Part shown: positions 57,091-64,000 of the stretch, one piece after another
Position numbering within the stretch: the stretch's first letter is position 1
How the letters are laid out: the number at the start of each line of letters is the position of its first letter
DNA from: DT-110 sp030148525
GTDB lineage: Bacteria; Bacteroidota; Bacteroidia; Chitinophagales; Saprospiraceae
Length of the DNA: 64,000 nucleotides
Assembly: GCA_965227445.1 (NCBI GenBank)
Contig: OZ245751.1
Location: 1,302,001 to 1,366,000, forward strand
Reading direction: 5' to 3'
Notes under the pieces: generated by a model
The model's database searches: none
The model's input: the letters and a program-made list of their open reading frames with translations, nothing else
What the model was told of the DNA's origin: nothing
Position numbers and translations under genes: made by a program

Positions 57091-59859
57091 TTACCGGCGG
57101 ATCATGATCCGGTTGCCCGGTTGCTTTTGGTCAAAACCGCGAATGGAATAAGTAAAGCTCATAAGGAAATAGCGGCCCAGAGCGTTTACTTGCTCATCCA
57201 GGGTGTAGTTCAGGGCATTTTCCCGGGAAATACCCCGGTTTTGGTTTAGAATATCGTACACACCCAGGGTAAGCTGGCCTTTATTACCTGCCAGAAAGTT
57301 CTTGGAGATACTGGCTTTCCAGATGGGAATGTCCTGGTTGAAGCCGTCATTGAGGCCGGTGAAGAGGCGGTAATCCATTTCCGTATTGATGCGGAAGCTT
57401 TCGCTAAAGTTAACCGTAATATCTCCAAAATAGGTATGGTTGATAAAATCCCGGTTCTGATCATTGGCAATGGAATACTGGGTAGTAGCGTAGGAGATAT
57501 TGCCGCCCAGTCCTATAGCCACCTTATCCTGGTTCAGGTTATCGAAGCGCAGTCGCAGACCCACGTCAATCTGGTCAATGTCATTTTCTATGGTATTGAT
57601 AAAGTTGATCGTTCGTAAGTAGGTCAGTCTTGGGCCCACATTAAATTTGAAGCCGAGGTTTCTGAATTGGGTCCCGTAGTTCAGATTGAGGTTCATCCGG
57701 TATTCATCGCCCACATTTTGGGGCGTGGTTACGGTTGCCAGGTCCTCGTTGATGAACTGGGTGTTCTTGATCGCATCCTTGGTGTAGGTGAAGCTCAGGA
57801 AGGCGAACATATTTGAGAAGTTGATCGGGTTGAATGACAGGAAGCGCATGCGTACGGAGTGGTTATAGGCTACATCCAGGTTTTCGTTACCAACATATAT
57901 GTTGAGCGGGTTGCTGTTGTCGACAATGGGTTGCAATTGCTGGATACTCGGTTCGTTCACTCTGGTTTCGTAGTCGAAACGCAGGCTTTTGGTCGAGGTA
58001 AAGCTGTAATTGAAACGCACATTCGGCAGGTAATTGGTAAAGGACTGGCGAATTTCCGTATCGCTGAGGATGAGGTCTCCGTCGAGGGATGTTTGTTGCA
58101 ATTCACTACCCAGAGTAAGACTGTAATCACGCCCATTGATCAGGAAGTTCAGTCCTGCCCGGTTGTAGGTATAATCGGATCGGTAAATATTACTCAGTTC
58201 GGTCTCAAAGACGGGAGCTTCGCCCGTGAGGTCGTACACTTCCCGGTTGACGTCGGTTTGGTTTTGTCCGGTATTATAAGTGGCTTCGAGGAAGAGTTTA
58301 CGGGCCAGGGGTTCGGTATACGATAAGCGAATACCGTAGTTATTGCCTTCGTTGTCTTGGTCGAACTCCTGATCCAGCGGGTCGACGATGGCCTGACCAT
58401 TTCGGTAGAAGGTGTTGAATGCTTCGGTGAGGCCAAACTGAGTGCTGTTATTAAAACCTCCGTTGACGTTCAGTGAGAAGGTACGCCCGGGTTTGTTAAA
58501 CTTTCGCCGGTAGAGGATATTTGCGGTGCTGCGCAGGTTATCGCCCTCATTATCATTCATCTGGTCACTTTCGTTCTGAGGGTTTTCCGCGCTGAAGAAC
58601 GACTCGGAGAAACTGTTCGAAAATTGCTCAGACGTATTGTACCCAAAGGTGGAGCGCACCTGAATAGATTGCAGGGAGTCAAATTCGTGCTCAAAGCGCA
58701 GGTTCACGCTGTGGTTGTTCGAGAGGTTGTTCTGACGCGAATCACTCGCGGTGAAGAAAGTGTTGTCCTGTAAAAACGTTTCCCGGAATTGGCTTTGGAT
58801 CAGCTCTTTATCGAAGCGCGAGTAGAAATAGCTCAGGGTCAGTTCCGTTTTGTCGCTGAATTCGTGGTTCAGGTTGACCCCCGAAGCGATGGTAGTGGCA
58901 ATGCCGTTGTTATTGCCAAAATCGATGGGGACACTGCTGCTCCCACCATCCATGCGCAGGGTACGCATGCCACCACCCCGGCCGCCACCACCCGAGAAGG
59001 AAAGGTAGTCGTTGAGGGAAAAGCCCTGTTGGTTGGTGTTGTTGGCATTGCCGATGAAGGACAATCGGGTGGTTTTATTGAAGGTGTTGACGTTGCCCTT
59101 GCCTTCAAAGCGGCCGGCATCGCCGTAACCGGCGGTAAGGGTGCCGAATACGCCGGCTTTACGATCTTCCTTCAGGCTCAGGTTGATGGTCTTTTCCCGC
59201 TGGCCATCGTCGATGCCGGTGAATTCGGACTGATCGGATTTACGGTCGTATACCTGGACTTTATCGATGGCGTCGGCCGGCAGGTTTTTGGTAGCGATTT
59301 TAGGGTCATTGCCAAAGAACTCCTTGCCGTCGACCAGTACCCGTTGCACATTTTCCCCCTGTGCTTTAACGGTACCGTCGCGATCGACTTCAACACCGGG
59401 CAGGCGTTTTAGCAGCTCTTCCACGGCTTCGTTGGGGCGCCCCTGGAAGGAGGAGGCGCTAAACTCCAGGGTATCATTTTTGACGTTTATGGGGTTGCGT
59501 TTTCCGGTAACGGTGATACCCTCCAGCAGCTCGGCAATAGCCTCCAGTTGAATGACGCCAAGATCGATAGGCGGAGTGTCGGATGCAATGGAGATTTCTT
59601 TTTCGTAGTTGCCATAACCAACATAAGTTACCCGAACGAAATAGTCGCCGGGTTTGACGCGGTTGAGTTCGAAGGTACCGTCATCGGCGGTCATGGCAAA
59701 GGACACCAGCACGGAATCGGCGGTATTCATCAGCATGACGGTGGCGCTGGGCAGGGCCGCAGCGGTAGAGTCTTTTACTTCGCCCCGGATATTTGTTTGG
59801 GCGAGCAGGGTAGTGGTGGTCAGAATGAAACCAGCTAAAAGCAGGGAAAACCTTTTCAT
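57091..59859 (-). CDS. Outer-membrane beta-barrel receptor with carboxypeptidase-regulatory-like domain
   Basis: 922 residues: signal peptide ending LLAQ, a CarboxypepD_reg-like sandwich (EVKDSTAAALPSATVML to YVGYGNYEKEI), a plug-like domain (GITVTGKRNPINVKNDTLEF ... KRLPGVEVDRDGTVKAQGENVQRVLVDGKEFFGNDP), and a long barrel of the OMP_b-brl_3 type. A Gly-rich loop (GGGGRGGGMR, ~290) lies near the start of the barrel. These TonB-receptor-like proteins import unknown ligands or act in surface assembly. No SusD partner is adjacent. The plug signature KRLPGVEVDRDGTV is diagnostic of this subgroup. Confidence 0.9.
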   Translation of the reverse strand: MKRFSLLLAGFILTTTTLLAQTNIRGEVKDSTAAALPSATVMLMNTADSVLVSFAMTADDGTFELNRVKPGDYFVRVTYVGYGNYEKEISIASDTPPIDLGVIQLEAIAELLEGITVTGKRNPINVKNDTLEFSASSFQGRPNEAVEELLKRLPGVEVDRDGTVKAQGENVQRVLVDGKEFFGNDPKIATKNLPADAIDKVQVYDRKSDQSEFTGIDDGQREKTINLSLKEDRKAGVFGTLTAGYGDAGRFEGKGNVNTFNKTTRLSFIGNANNTNQQGFSLNDYLSFSGGGGRGGGMRTLRMDGGSSSVPIDFGNNNGIATTIASGVNLNHEFSDKTELTLSYFYSRFDKELIQSQFRETFLQDNTFFTASDSRQNNLSNNHSVNLRFEHEFDSLQSIQVRSTFGYNTSEQFSNSFSESFFSAENPQNESDQMNDNEGDNLRSTANILYRRKFNKPGRTFSLNVNGGFNNSTQFGLTEAFNTFYRNGQAIVDPLDQEFDQDNEGNNYGIRLSYTEPLARKLFLEATYNTGQNQTDVNREVYDLTGEAPVFETELSNIYRSDYTYNRAGLNFLINGRDYSLTLGSELQQTSLDGDLILSDTEIRQSFTNYLPNVRFNYSFTSTKSLRFDYETRVNEPSIQQLQPIVDNSNPLNIYVGNENLDVAYNHSVRMRFLSFNPINFSNMFAFLSFTYTKDAIKNTQFINEDLATVTTPQNVGDEYRMNLNLNYGTQFRNLGFKFNVGPRLTYLRTINFINTIENDIDQIDVGLRLRFDNLNQDKVAIGLGGNISYATTQYSIANDQNRDFINHTYFGDITVNFSESFRINTEMDYRLFTGLNDGFNQDIPIWKASISKNFLAGNKGQLTLGVYDILNQNRGISRENALNYTLDEQVNALGRYFLMSFTYSIRGFDQKQPGNRIMIRR

Positions 59860-59879
59860 GTCGAGTGTTTACGTTTCCA

Positions 59880-59887
59880 CAAATGTA
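59880..59887 (-). promoter_or_regulatory. Promoter -7 box for the barrel receptor gene
   Basis: TACATTTG on the minus strand, matching TAnnTTTG, 20 bases before the start codon. This gives a short leader. The -33 element is unclear. Confidence 0.4.
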
Positions 59888-59949
59888 CCCTAAGCCATCA
59901 TGCGGTTGGGTTAACGGGTCTGCATAAATGGTTAATTAAGGTTAACTGC

Positions 59950-60062
59950 TGTGGTGGGAGGTTGACTGCTGCGGATTCCTGGCAATGGTGTTTATAGTGG
60001 CAAATGCAGGTAATAAGTGCTTAGGTCTTTTGGGGACGTTAGTGCCAGGAATCCACAGCGGT
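59950..60062. repeat. Diverged hairpin unit preceding the 183-bp array
   Basis: Arms gctgcggattcctggc (~59967) and gccaggaatccacagc (~60045) pair. They flank an interior unrelated to the array units, but the tggca/tgcca ends and the gtgggagg shoulders are shared with the array boundary. It looks like a relative of the array palindrome with a changed stem. Confidence 0.5.
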
Positions 60063-60070
60063 GGGAGGAA

Positions 60071-60573
60071 CCGCTGGAAATTACTGGCAGCGGGTTCCCC
60101 GGGAGCGAGATAAGTCATTGTCAAGAAAAGGTATTCATTGAAGTAGTTGTGCCAGTAATTACCAGCAGTCTACTACTACGCGCAGAACACCAGCACTCAA
60201 GCAAACCTGCAGCAATAAAGGATTAGCATACGAAGCAACCCGGCTGCGCCCAGCCGCTGGAAATTACTGGCAGCGGGTTCCCCGGGAGCGAGATAAGTCA
60301 TTGTCAAGAAAAGGTATTCATTGAAGTAGTTGTGCCAGTAATTACCAGCAGTCTACTACTACGCGCAGAACACCAGCACTCAAGCAAACCTGCAGCAATA
60401 AAGGATTAGCATACGAAGCAACCCGGCTGCGCCCAGCCGCTGGAAATTACTGGCAGCGGGTTCCCCGGGAGCGAGATGAGTCATTGTCAAGAAAAGGTAT
60501 TCATTGAAGTAGTTGTGCCAGTAATTACCAGCAGTCTACTACTACGCGCAGAACACCAGCACTCAAGCAAACC
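60071..60573. repeat. 183-bp tandem array, ~2.75 copies, each with a 17-bp palindrome
   Basis: Units start ccgctggaaattactggc at 60071, 60254 and 60437, exactly 183 bases apart, with one visible base difference (gataag to gatgag). In each unit the first 17 bases pair with gccagtaattaccagca about 90 bases later. The third unit stops at caagcaaaccc. Not CRISPR: units are contiguous, with no spacers. Confidence 0.9.
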
Positions 60574-60689
60574 CAACAAAAGAGAGTGGAAAAAGAAAAG
60601 TGGCCTCGGCAGGGGCAGCCCAATGACTTGAAAGCGAATAGTTTAGGGGTGGGGTAGGGGCAAAATACAGCATTTGGTACAAAAAAAAA

Positions 60690-60715
60690 GCCCCCCTGGA
60701 AAGCTCCAGGAGGGC
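60690..60715 (-). terminator. Terminator of the prophage-like operon
   Basis: Stem gcccccctgga / tccaggagggc (one G-T pair). On the minus strand it is followed by a run of nine T's (plus-strand aaaaaaaaa at 60681-60689). It ends the S49 protease transcript. Confidence 0.75.
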
Positions 60716-60746
60716 GAAGGCAGCGCCTATTGAACATAACACCAAT

Positions 60747-61700
60747 TCATCGTACCATCAGGTCATTCATTCCTTTGACCCTGCTTTTAGACGCGATATT
60801 GTGCGCGTACGCTTCAAAGGCTTCGTAGGTCATTGCCCTGCGGGGGGAAGCCACAGAAGGGGGGAAGCCTCCTACACTCTGGATTGCCTCGTCAAAGGTT
60901 TTAATTCCATCGATCAGGCCCTTGGTCACCGCTTCGCTCGCCTGATATAATCCACCGCGATAAACGTCGGGATCAGATACCTGTGGGCGAAGATTCTTGA
61001 TGCCATCAATAAAGCTCTGAGCCATTGGATCCAAAAACTTTGATCGAATAGGGGAGTAGTTGCCCTTCAAGCCCTCCCGGTGCTCATTGTTCTTTTGAGT
61101 GCTCTGGCTGGCGTAGATGTGCTCTACTTTTATTCCCGCCTGTTTCAGCTTGCCCCGGAAGTCTGCGAAAGTCAACATTGCCCCGATCGATCCGACCAGA
61201 TTGGTGGACTGTGCAGCGTAGAACGAATCTGCAGCCGCCCCGATCCAGTATGCGGCACTCGCGGCCAGGCCGGTGGTATGGGCTACCACTGGTTTTTCTA
61301 CTTTCTGGCGTATGAAGTTGGCAACCGTCTCGATGTTGCTGGCCTCTCCACCAGGTGAATCAATGTCCAGGAGTATACCGCTGATATTTTCCATCCGATC
61401 GGCTTTCCTCATTAGCCGCATCAGGCTTTCAGTACCCATCTGACCGCAAATACCGTCGTTTTTAAGGAGGACGCCCCGTAAGGGGATGACCATTACTGAT
61501 TTGTCAGCATTTCCGGGGGCGGAAGGAGATGAACCAATTTCCTGTGCGTCCATATTGCTTTGGACGAGGTAAGGTTTAATTGAGTGCTCGTTAAAGGAGA
61601 CCTGGTCACCCTGAATCATCTTTGAGACTAAAGGGATGTAGGCTTCGGCACTGTGGCGATCGATAAGCCAAGTTGCATTGACGATAGTATGTAATAGCAT
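60747..61700 (-). CDS. S49-family serine protease (phage capsid protease-like)
   Basis: 317 residues without a signal peptide. It has a ClpP/crotonase-type core: VMVIPLRGVLLKND (~69), ILLDIDSPGGEASN (~109-122), and GLAASAAYWIGAAADS with nucleophile Ser148, then VGSIGAMLTFADF. A C-terminal VYRGGLYQASEAVTKGLIDGI completes the S49 pattern. Cytoplasmic S49 enzymes of this length next to small coiled-coil genes are typical of phage prohead proteases rather than cellular SppA, which has a membrane anchor. It is the last gene of a minus-strand series ending at a strong terminator. Confidence 0.8.
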   Translation of the reverse strand: MLLHTIVNATWLIDRHSAEAYIPLVSKMIQGDQVSFNEHSIKPYLVQSNMDAQEIGSSPSAPGNADKSVMVIPLRGVLLKNDGICGQMGTESLMRLMRKADRMENISGILLDIDSPGGEASNIETVANFIRQKVEKPVVAHTTGLAASAAYWIGAAADSFYAAQSTNLVGSIGAMLTFADFRGKLKQAGIKVEHIYASQSTQKNNEHREGLKGNYSPIRSKFLDPMAQSFIDGIKNLRPQVSDPDVYRGGLYQASEAVTKGLIDGIKTFDEAIQSVGGFPPSVASPRRAMTYEAFEAYAHNIASKSRVKGMNDLMVR

Positions 61701-61726
61701 AGTTATGGGATTATTCGATTTGAAAA

Positions 61727-61909
61727 TTAGTTGTCGCTAAAGCCTGGAGGCTGCAGGTATTGCTCGCATTCGCCTTCCAGCTGTTCCAGCTTCTTTTTTT
61801 GCGCTGCCAGTTTGGCTTTCGCTACCTTGATTTGACCTTTCAGACTCTTATATCGTCGTTGCAAAGCATCCAGCTGTGCTTTCGCCTGGTCAATAGATTC
61901 AGTTCTCAT
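61727..61909 (-). CDS. Small coiled-coil protein, prophage-like operon
   Basis: 60 residues, nearly all one amphipathic helix (AKAQLDALQRRYKSLKG, KVAKAKLAAQKKKLEQLEG) with a short Pro-Gly tail (LQPPGFSDN). Its start overlaps the end of the preceding gene by 11 bases, indicating translational coupling. No family recognised; a scaffold or tail-related role would fit the position between a large coiled-coil gene and a capsid-type protease. Confidence 0.55.
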   Translation of the reverse strand: MRTESIDQAKAQLDALQRRYKSLKGQIKVAKAKLAAQKKKLEQLEGECEQYLQPPGFSDN

Positions 61910-62609
61910 ATTTCTCGATTTTGAGGTAAAATAATTCCTTATTGATCTTGTCTATTTCATGTTGCCTGGCATCCATGTTTTCCCTGGCCCGCTTTTTGGT
62001 CTCTTGGCTCGAGGCCTCCTTTACCTGCCTGTGATATCTCGACTTAGCCGCCTGCAGATTACGTTTCCTGCGGATCAGGTCCGTTTTTCGGTCGGCCAGT
62101 TGTTCTGATCGTTTCTGGTCGCTGGATTCGTATGAACGGATGTCTCCATAGACTTTGTCCAGTTCGTATTCAACCTCCATTAAGTCCCTGGCCAGCTGAT
62201 GCAGCCGATTACGCCTGGTCGGGGTGTCTGGTTGATCGGCCGTATCGACCATGATTGCGTGGATGTATGCTTCCCTTTTCTTCAATTGCCGGCCGGCTTC
62301 TTTTAGCCTTGTCAAAAATCCGATCGTAGGGGCCACCTTCTTCATGGCTTCCATTTTCGGGGACGAGCTGGCTTTCATGGCCCCCATCGCTTCCAACAGA
62401 TCCCGCAAATCATCCATCACAGATTCGATCACCGTATCAGGGATGACAGAAGCAAATCGGTACGGCTGATATTGTCGCACCGATGCTCCTGCACCCTCAA
62501 GGATGACCAATCCCTGAGAAAAGTTCCGGGAATGGATAGTTGATTCTATGATCGATTTATCAAACACGTACCGGCTTGCGTTTTTCAAATTGACCTTTTC
62601 GCGTTCCAC
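61899..62609 (-). CDS. Coiled-coil protein, prophage-like operon
   Basis: 236 residues, highly charged. The first ~60 residues look globular (SQGLVILEGAGASVRQYQPY). The rest is helical with long basic/acidic coiled coils (TRRNRLHQLARDLMEVEYELDKVY; KRARENMDARQHEIDKINKEL). It overlaps the previous gene by 50 bases at its start and the next by 11 at its end. No known family recognised. With its neighbours it resembles accessory genes of Bacteroidota prophages or transposable phages. Confidence 0.55.
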   Translation of the reverse strand: MEREKVNLKNASRYVFDKSIIESTIHSRNFSQGLVILEGAGASVRQYQPYRFASVIPDTVIESVMDDLRDLLEAMGAMKASSSPKMEAMKKVAPTIGFLTRLKEAGRQLKKREAYIHAIMVDTADQPDTPTRRNRLHQLARDLMEVEYELDKVYGDIRSYESSDQKRSEQLADRKTDLIRRKRNLQAAKSRYHRQVKEASSQETKKRARENMDARQHEIDKINKELFYLKIEKYEN

Positions 62610-63330
62610 TGATAACTAAGCTGGGAAGATCGCCGGTCATGTATTCATCAAAGGCCCGATAGCTATTGCCTTTTTTGAGAAAATCGGAAGTCCTGACTTT
62701 GTATTCGTAAAAATAGTTTCCAGGACCGGGCATCTCGGGTTCAGTCTGGCGGATGTATTCCAGGAATGGTGCCAGGTGTGGAACAAGTTTTACCAGCTGA
62801 ACAGGGGGCAAACTCTTTTTGTCTTTCACCTGGGATCGATTCAGAAAATATACCTCACGCTTAAGGTGCTGGTAAGCATTCAGATCTTCCTCTGATTTAA
62901 ATTCCTGCTGATTGCGCTGGGCTATCATACTCCTTTCCTCTTCTGAAACAGCTACACCTTTCCACTCCTTAGTAGGCTTATCGTAGTATCTGCCAGGCTC
63001 ATCACTTCTACCGCGGGCGTCATCAGCGGCGTAGTATAGATCCTTGACTTGATCAGGTGCCGTCTCAATGCTGTTGGTCCGAATGTGCTTCAAAGGAAGG
63101 TTGATATTCAAAGAACGATGATACAGGTCCCACACAGCGATACGAAGGTTAATGTCCTCCTGATCTTTCACCAAGTCAAGTACAACGGATTTGTCAGGAA
63201 GCTTCCCGGTGATAGCTTTCACAGCTTCTGCGACAGCCTGAAACTTACTCGCTATTTCCTCCCGCCTCTCTTTGAGCTGCTTGATGTCAAGCGCGGTAGC
63301 CGCTTCGTTGTTGATGGTTAGATTGTTCAT
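62560..63330 (-). CDS. Hypothetical protein, prophage-like operon
   Basis: 256 residues. A helical N-terminus (ALDIKQLKERREEIASKFQAV) is followed by a mixed middle (VWDLYHRSLNINLPLKHIR; YYAADDARGRSDEPGRYYD) and a basic C-terminus (KKGNSYRAFDEYMTGDLPSL). No family recognised. It is the first well-supported gene after the TTGTGACA array and is translationally coupled to the next by a 50-base overlap. Confidence 0.55.
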   Translation of the reverse strand: MNNLTINNEAATALDIKQLKERREEIASKFQAVAEAVKAITGKLPDKSVVLDLVKDQEDINLRIAVWDLYHRSLNINLPLKHIRTNSIETAPDQVKDLYYAADDARGRSDEPGRYYDKPTKEWKGVAVSEEERSMIAQRNQQEFKSEEDLNAYQHLKREVYFLNRSQVKDKKSLPPVQLVKLVPHLAPFLEYIRQTEPEMPGPGNYFYEYKVRTSDFLKKGNSYRAFDEYMTGDLPSLVISGTRKGQFEKRKPVRV

Positions 63331-63337
63331 GATATGT

Positions 63338-63514
63338 TCAGTTGTGGCCAGGTGGCCGGTGATAGAATGCTGTGCATATTTCCTGTTCGTAACCCCTTAT
63401 GTTGCGTAGGAGGGACAGGCGCAGCCGGACCAAACGGTGCTTCTGGCAGCACAGGCCACCAAAACCAATCGTAAGGGGCTGGTAATTAATGATGTATGTT
63501 GTTGTTTTTGACAT
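63338..63514 (-). CDS. Doubtful short ORF or structured leader downstream of the iteron array
   Basis: A 58-codon frame from MSKTTTYIINYQPLTIGFGG to HRPPGHN. It is basic and Cys-containing (GLCCQKHRLVRLRLSL), with no family match. The same DNA can fold: ccccttatg (~63394) pairs with cgtaagggg (~63468), enclosing gtgct/agcac. It may be a non-coding leader of the next gene rather than a protein gene, and I give it low weight. Confidence 0.25.
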   Translation of the reverse strand: MSKTTTYIINYQPLTIGFGGLCCQKHRLVRLRLSLLRNIRGYEQEICTAFYHRPPGHN

Positions 63515-63842
63515 AAGTCTTTTTCTCTCTTTATTCAAAAAGGCTACTTCAAGGCGACAGGGGGGGGAGTTTTTTTGCTAGTTTTCCGGATTTTAGTTGT
63601 GACAACTTGTGACACCCTTTAAGGCTTTGATTTACAATGATTTATGTGTCACAACTTATTTTTCCCCATCTTGTGACAAGTTGTGATCTTGTGACATTTA
63701 TTAAACTTTTTTTTAAAGTGTCACAGGTTGTCACAAGTTGTCACAAGATTGATTTTTGCCGATCTTGTGACACTTAAAACACTGATAGACAAACATATAA
63801 CTAAGTGTCACAAGATGTCACAAGAAGAATTCAGTAAACTTC
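63515..63842. other. Gene-free region carrying the TTGTGACA array
   Basis: 328 bases between the SSB-like gene and the operon. Nearly the whole region from 63597 is occupied by the repeat array. The left part has a run of eight G's (near 63561) and seven T's. Confidence 0.7.
63597..63823. repeat. Iteron-like array: about 12 TTGTGACA/TGTCACAA sites
   Basis: Direct-strand TTGTGACA at 63597, 63607, 63671, 63689 and 63765, with a degenerate TTGTGATC at 63681. Inverse TGTCACAA at 63647, 63719 (last base G), 63729, 63739, 63806 and 63816. Several neighbours are exactly 10 bases apart, one helical turn. This is the pattern expected of a replication initiator's iterons or a cooperatively bound operator. 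Confidence 0.85.
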
Positions 63843-64000
63843 TCAAAAAGGGAGGTCATCCCCCTCTGTAGCCTTTTCCTCTATTTCCTCTGGTTCCTTA
63901 TTGTCATTAACATCCACTTTTACCACGTTATAGCACCAGGACCTTCTGCCGTTGATGCGTTTTTGTGATCGTTCAAACTTTGCCTTACTAAGGGCCTCCC
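63843..64000 (-). CDS. SSB-like or DUF3127-type ssDNA-binding protein, 3' part (partial)
   Basis: The last 52 codons are visible; the gene continues beyond the window. It ends KATEGDDLPF, the acidic tip with terminal Phe by which single-stranded DNA-binding proteins contact partner enzymes. Before it, SQKRINGRRSWCYNVVKVDV resembles the last OB-fold strand, and could fit either SSB or the phage DUF3127 family. It stands beside an iteron-like array, supporting a replication module of a mobile element. Confidence 0.6.
   Translation of the reverse strand, partial: EALSKAKFERSQKRINGRRSWCYNVVKVDVNDNKEPEEIEEKATEGDDLPF

Larger units (their letters stand above)
59860..60746. other. Intergenic region between barrel receptor and prophage-like genes
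   Basis: About 890 bases with no gene. It holds a single diverged hairpin unit (59950-60062), the 183-bp tandem array (60071-60573), and a terminator (60690-60715). A 69-codon frame in the repeat is interrupted by a stop in every copy and is not called. Confidence 0.6.

Noticed and set aside
60017..60226. 69-codon frame through the 183-bp repeat
   Set aside because: A stop occurs in the same frame in every repeat unit, and the frame begins outside the array.
60071..60573. CRISPR array
   Set aside because: Units of 183 bases are contiguous and identical throughout, with no unique spacers and no cas genes.

Overview
The window looks like chromosome of a free-living Bacteroidota, most likely a Saprospiria/Lewinella-type marine or aquatic degrader. 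Evidence: several secreted proteins end in a type IX secretion (T9SS) sorting domain; there is a SusC/SusD pair; lipoproteins and outer-membrane barrels are common; A-rich leaders replace Shine-Dalgarno sites; and a few sites match the Bacteroidota TTTG / TAnnTTTG promoter. I found no rRNA, tRNA or CRISPR array. All family calls are from motif recognition by eye; no database was searched.

Layout. 1-5 kb: the end of a LamG-T9SS secreted protein, then a GH130 glycoside phosphorylase, an MFS transporter and a large unrecognised lipoprotein, which read as a small glycan-use operon. 5.0-6.15 kb: a gene-free stretch full of palindromic repeats. 6.1-11.2 kb: an AI-2E-type permease, an alpha/beta hydrolase and a run of small stress/envelope genes (DoxX, DUF1328, CsbD, coiled-coil lipoprotein, small barrel), then a MITE-like element abutting a truncated response regulator. 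11.7-19.8 kb: susC-susD-anmK diverging from deoR-murQ-methyltransferase, which I interpret as an anhydro-MurNAc/muropeptide uptake and recycling locus. 20-26.7 kb: an M43 metalloprotease, ArsC-like reductase, MFS protein, miaA and a PlsC acyltransferase. 27-28.2 kb: gene debris, including the end of a phage-type ATPase.

28-36 kb: a 2168-residue RHS/YD-repeat protein with a variable toxin-like tail, a small zinc-ribbon gene just downstream (candidate immunity), and an M43-like protein whose zinc site is destroyed. 36.1-37.1 kb: a complete IS5-type insertion sequence whose transposase needs a -1 frameshift. 37.3-54.6 kb: three ~1040-residue sortilin/BNR-propeller paralogues interleaved with an M20 amidohydrolase, a D-aminoacylase-like lipoprotein, a beta-lactamase-fold hydrolase and a class V aminotransferase, suggesting a peptide or D-amino-acid scavenging island. 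54.8-59.9 kb: a secreted haem peroxidase and an outer-membrane barrel receptor. 60.07-60.57 kb: a 183-bp tandem array. 60.7-64 kb: the edge of a prophage-like or integrative element (S49 protease, coiled-coil proteins, a 12-site TTGTGACA array, the end of an SSB-like gene).

The least explained signals are in non-coding DNA. Two repeat families carry paired base changes that keep their stems: a 103-nt cloverleaf-like element (2 copies) and a ~130-nt element (3 copies plus one half copy). There is also the 183-bp tandem palindrome array and a strongly repeated TTTTGCGAAAGC word.
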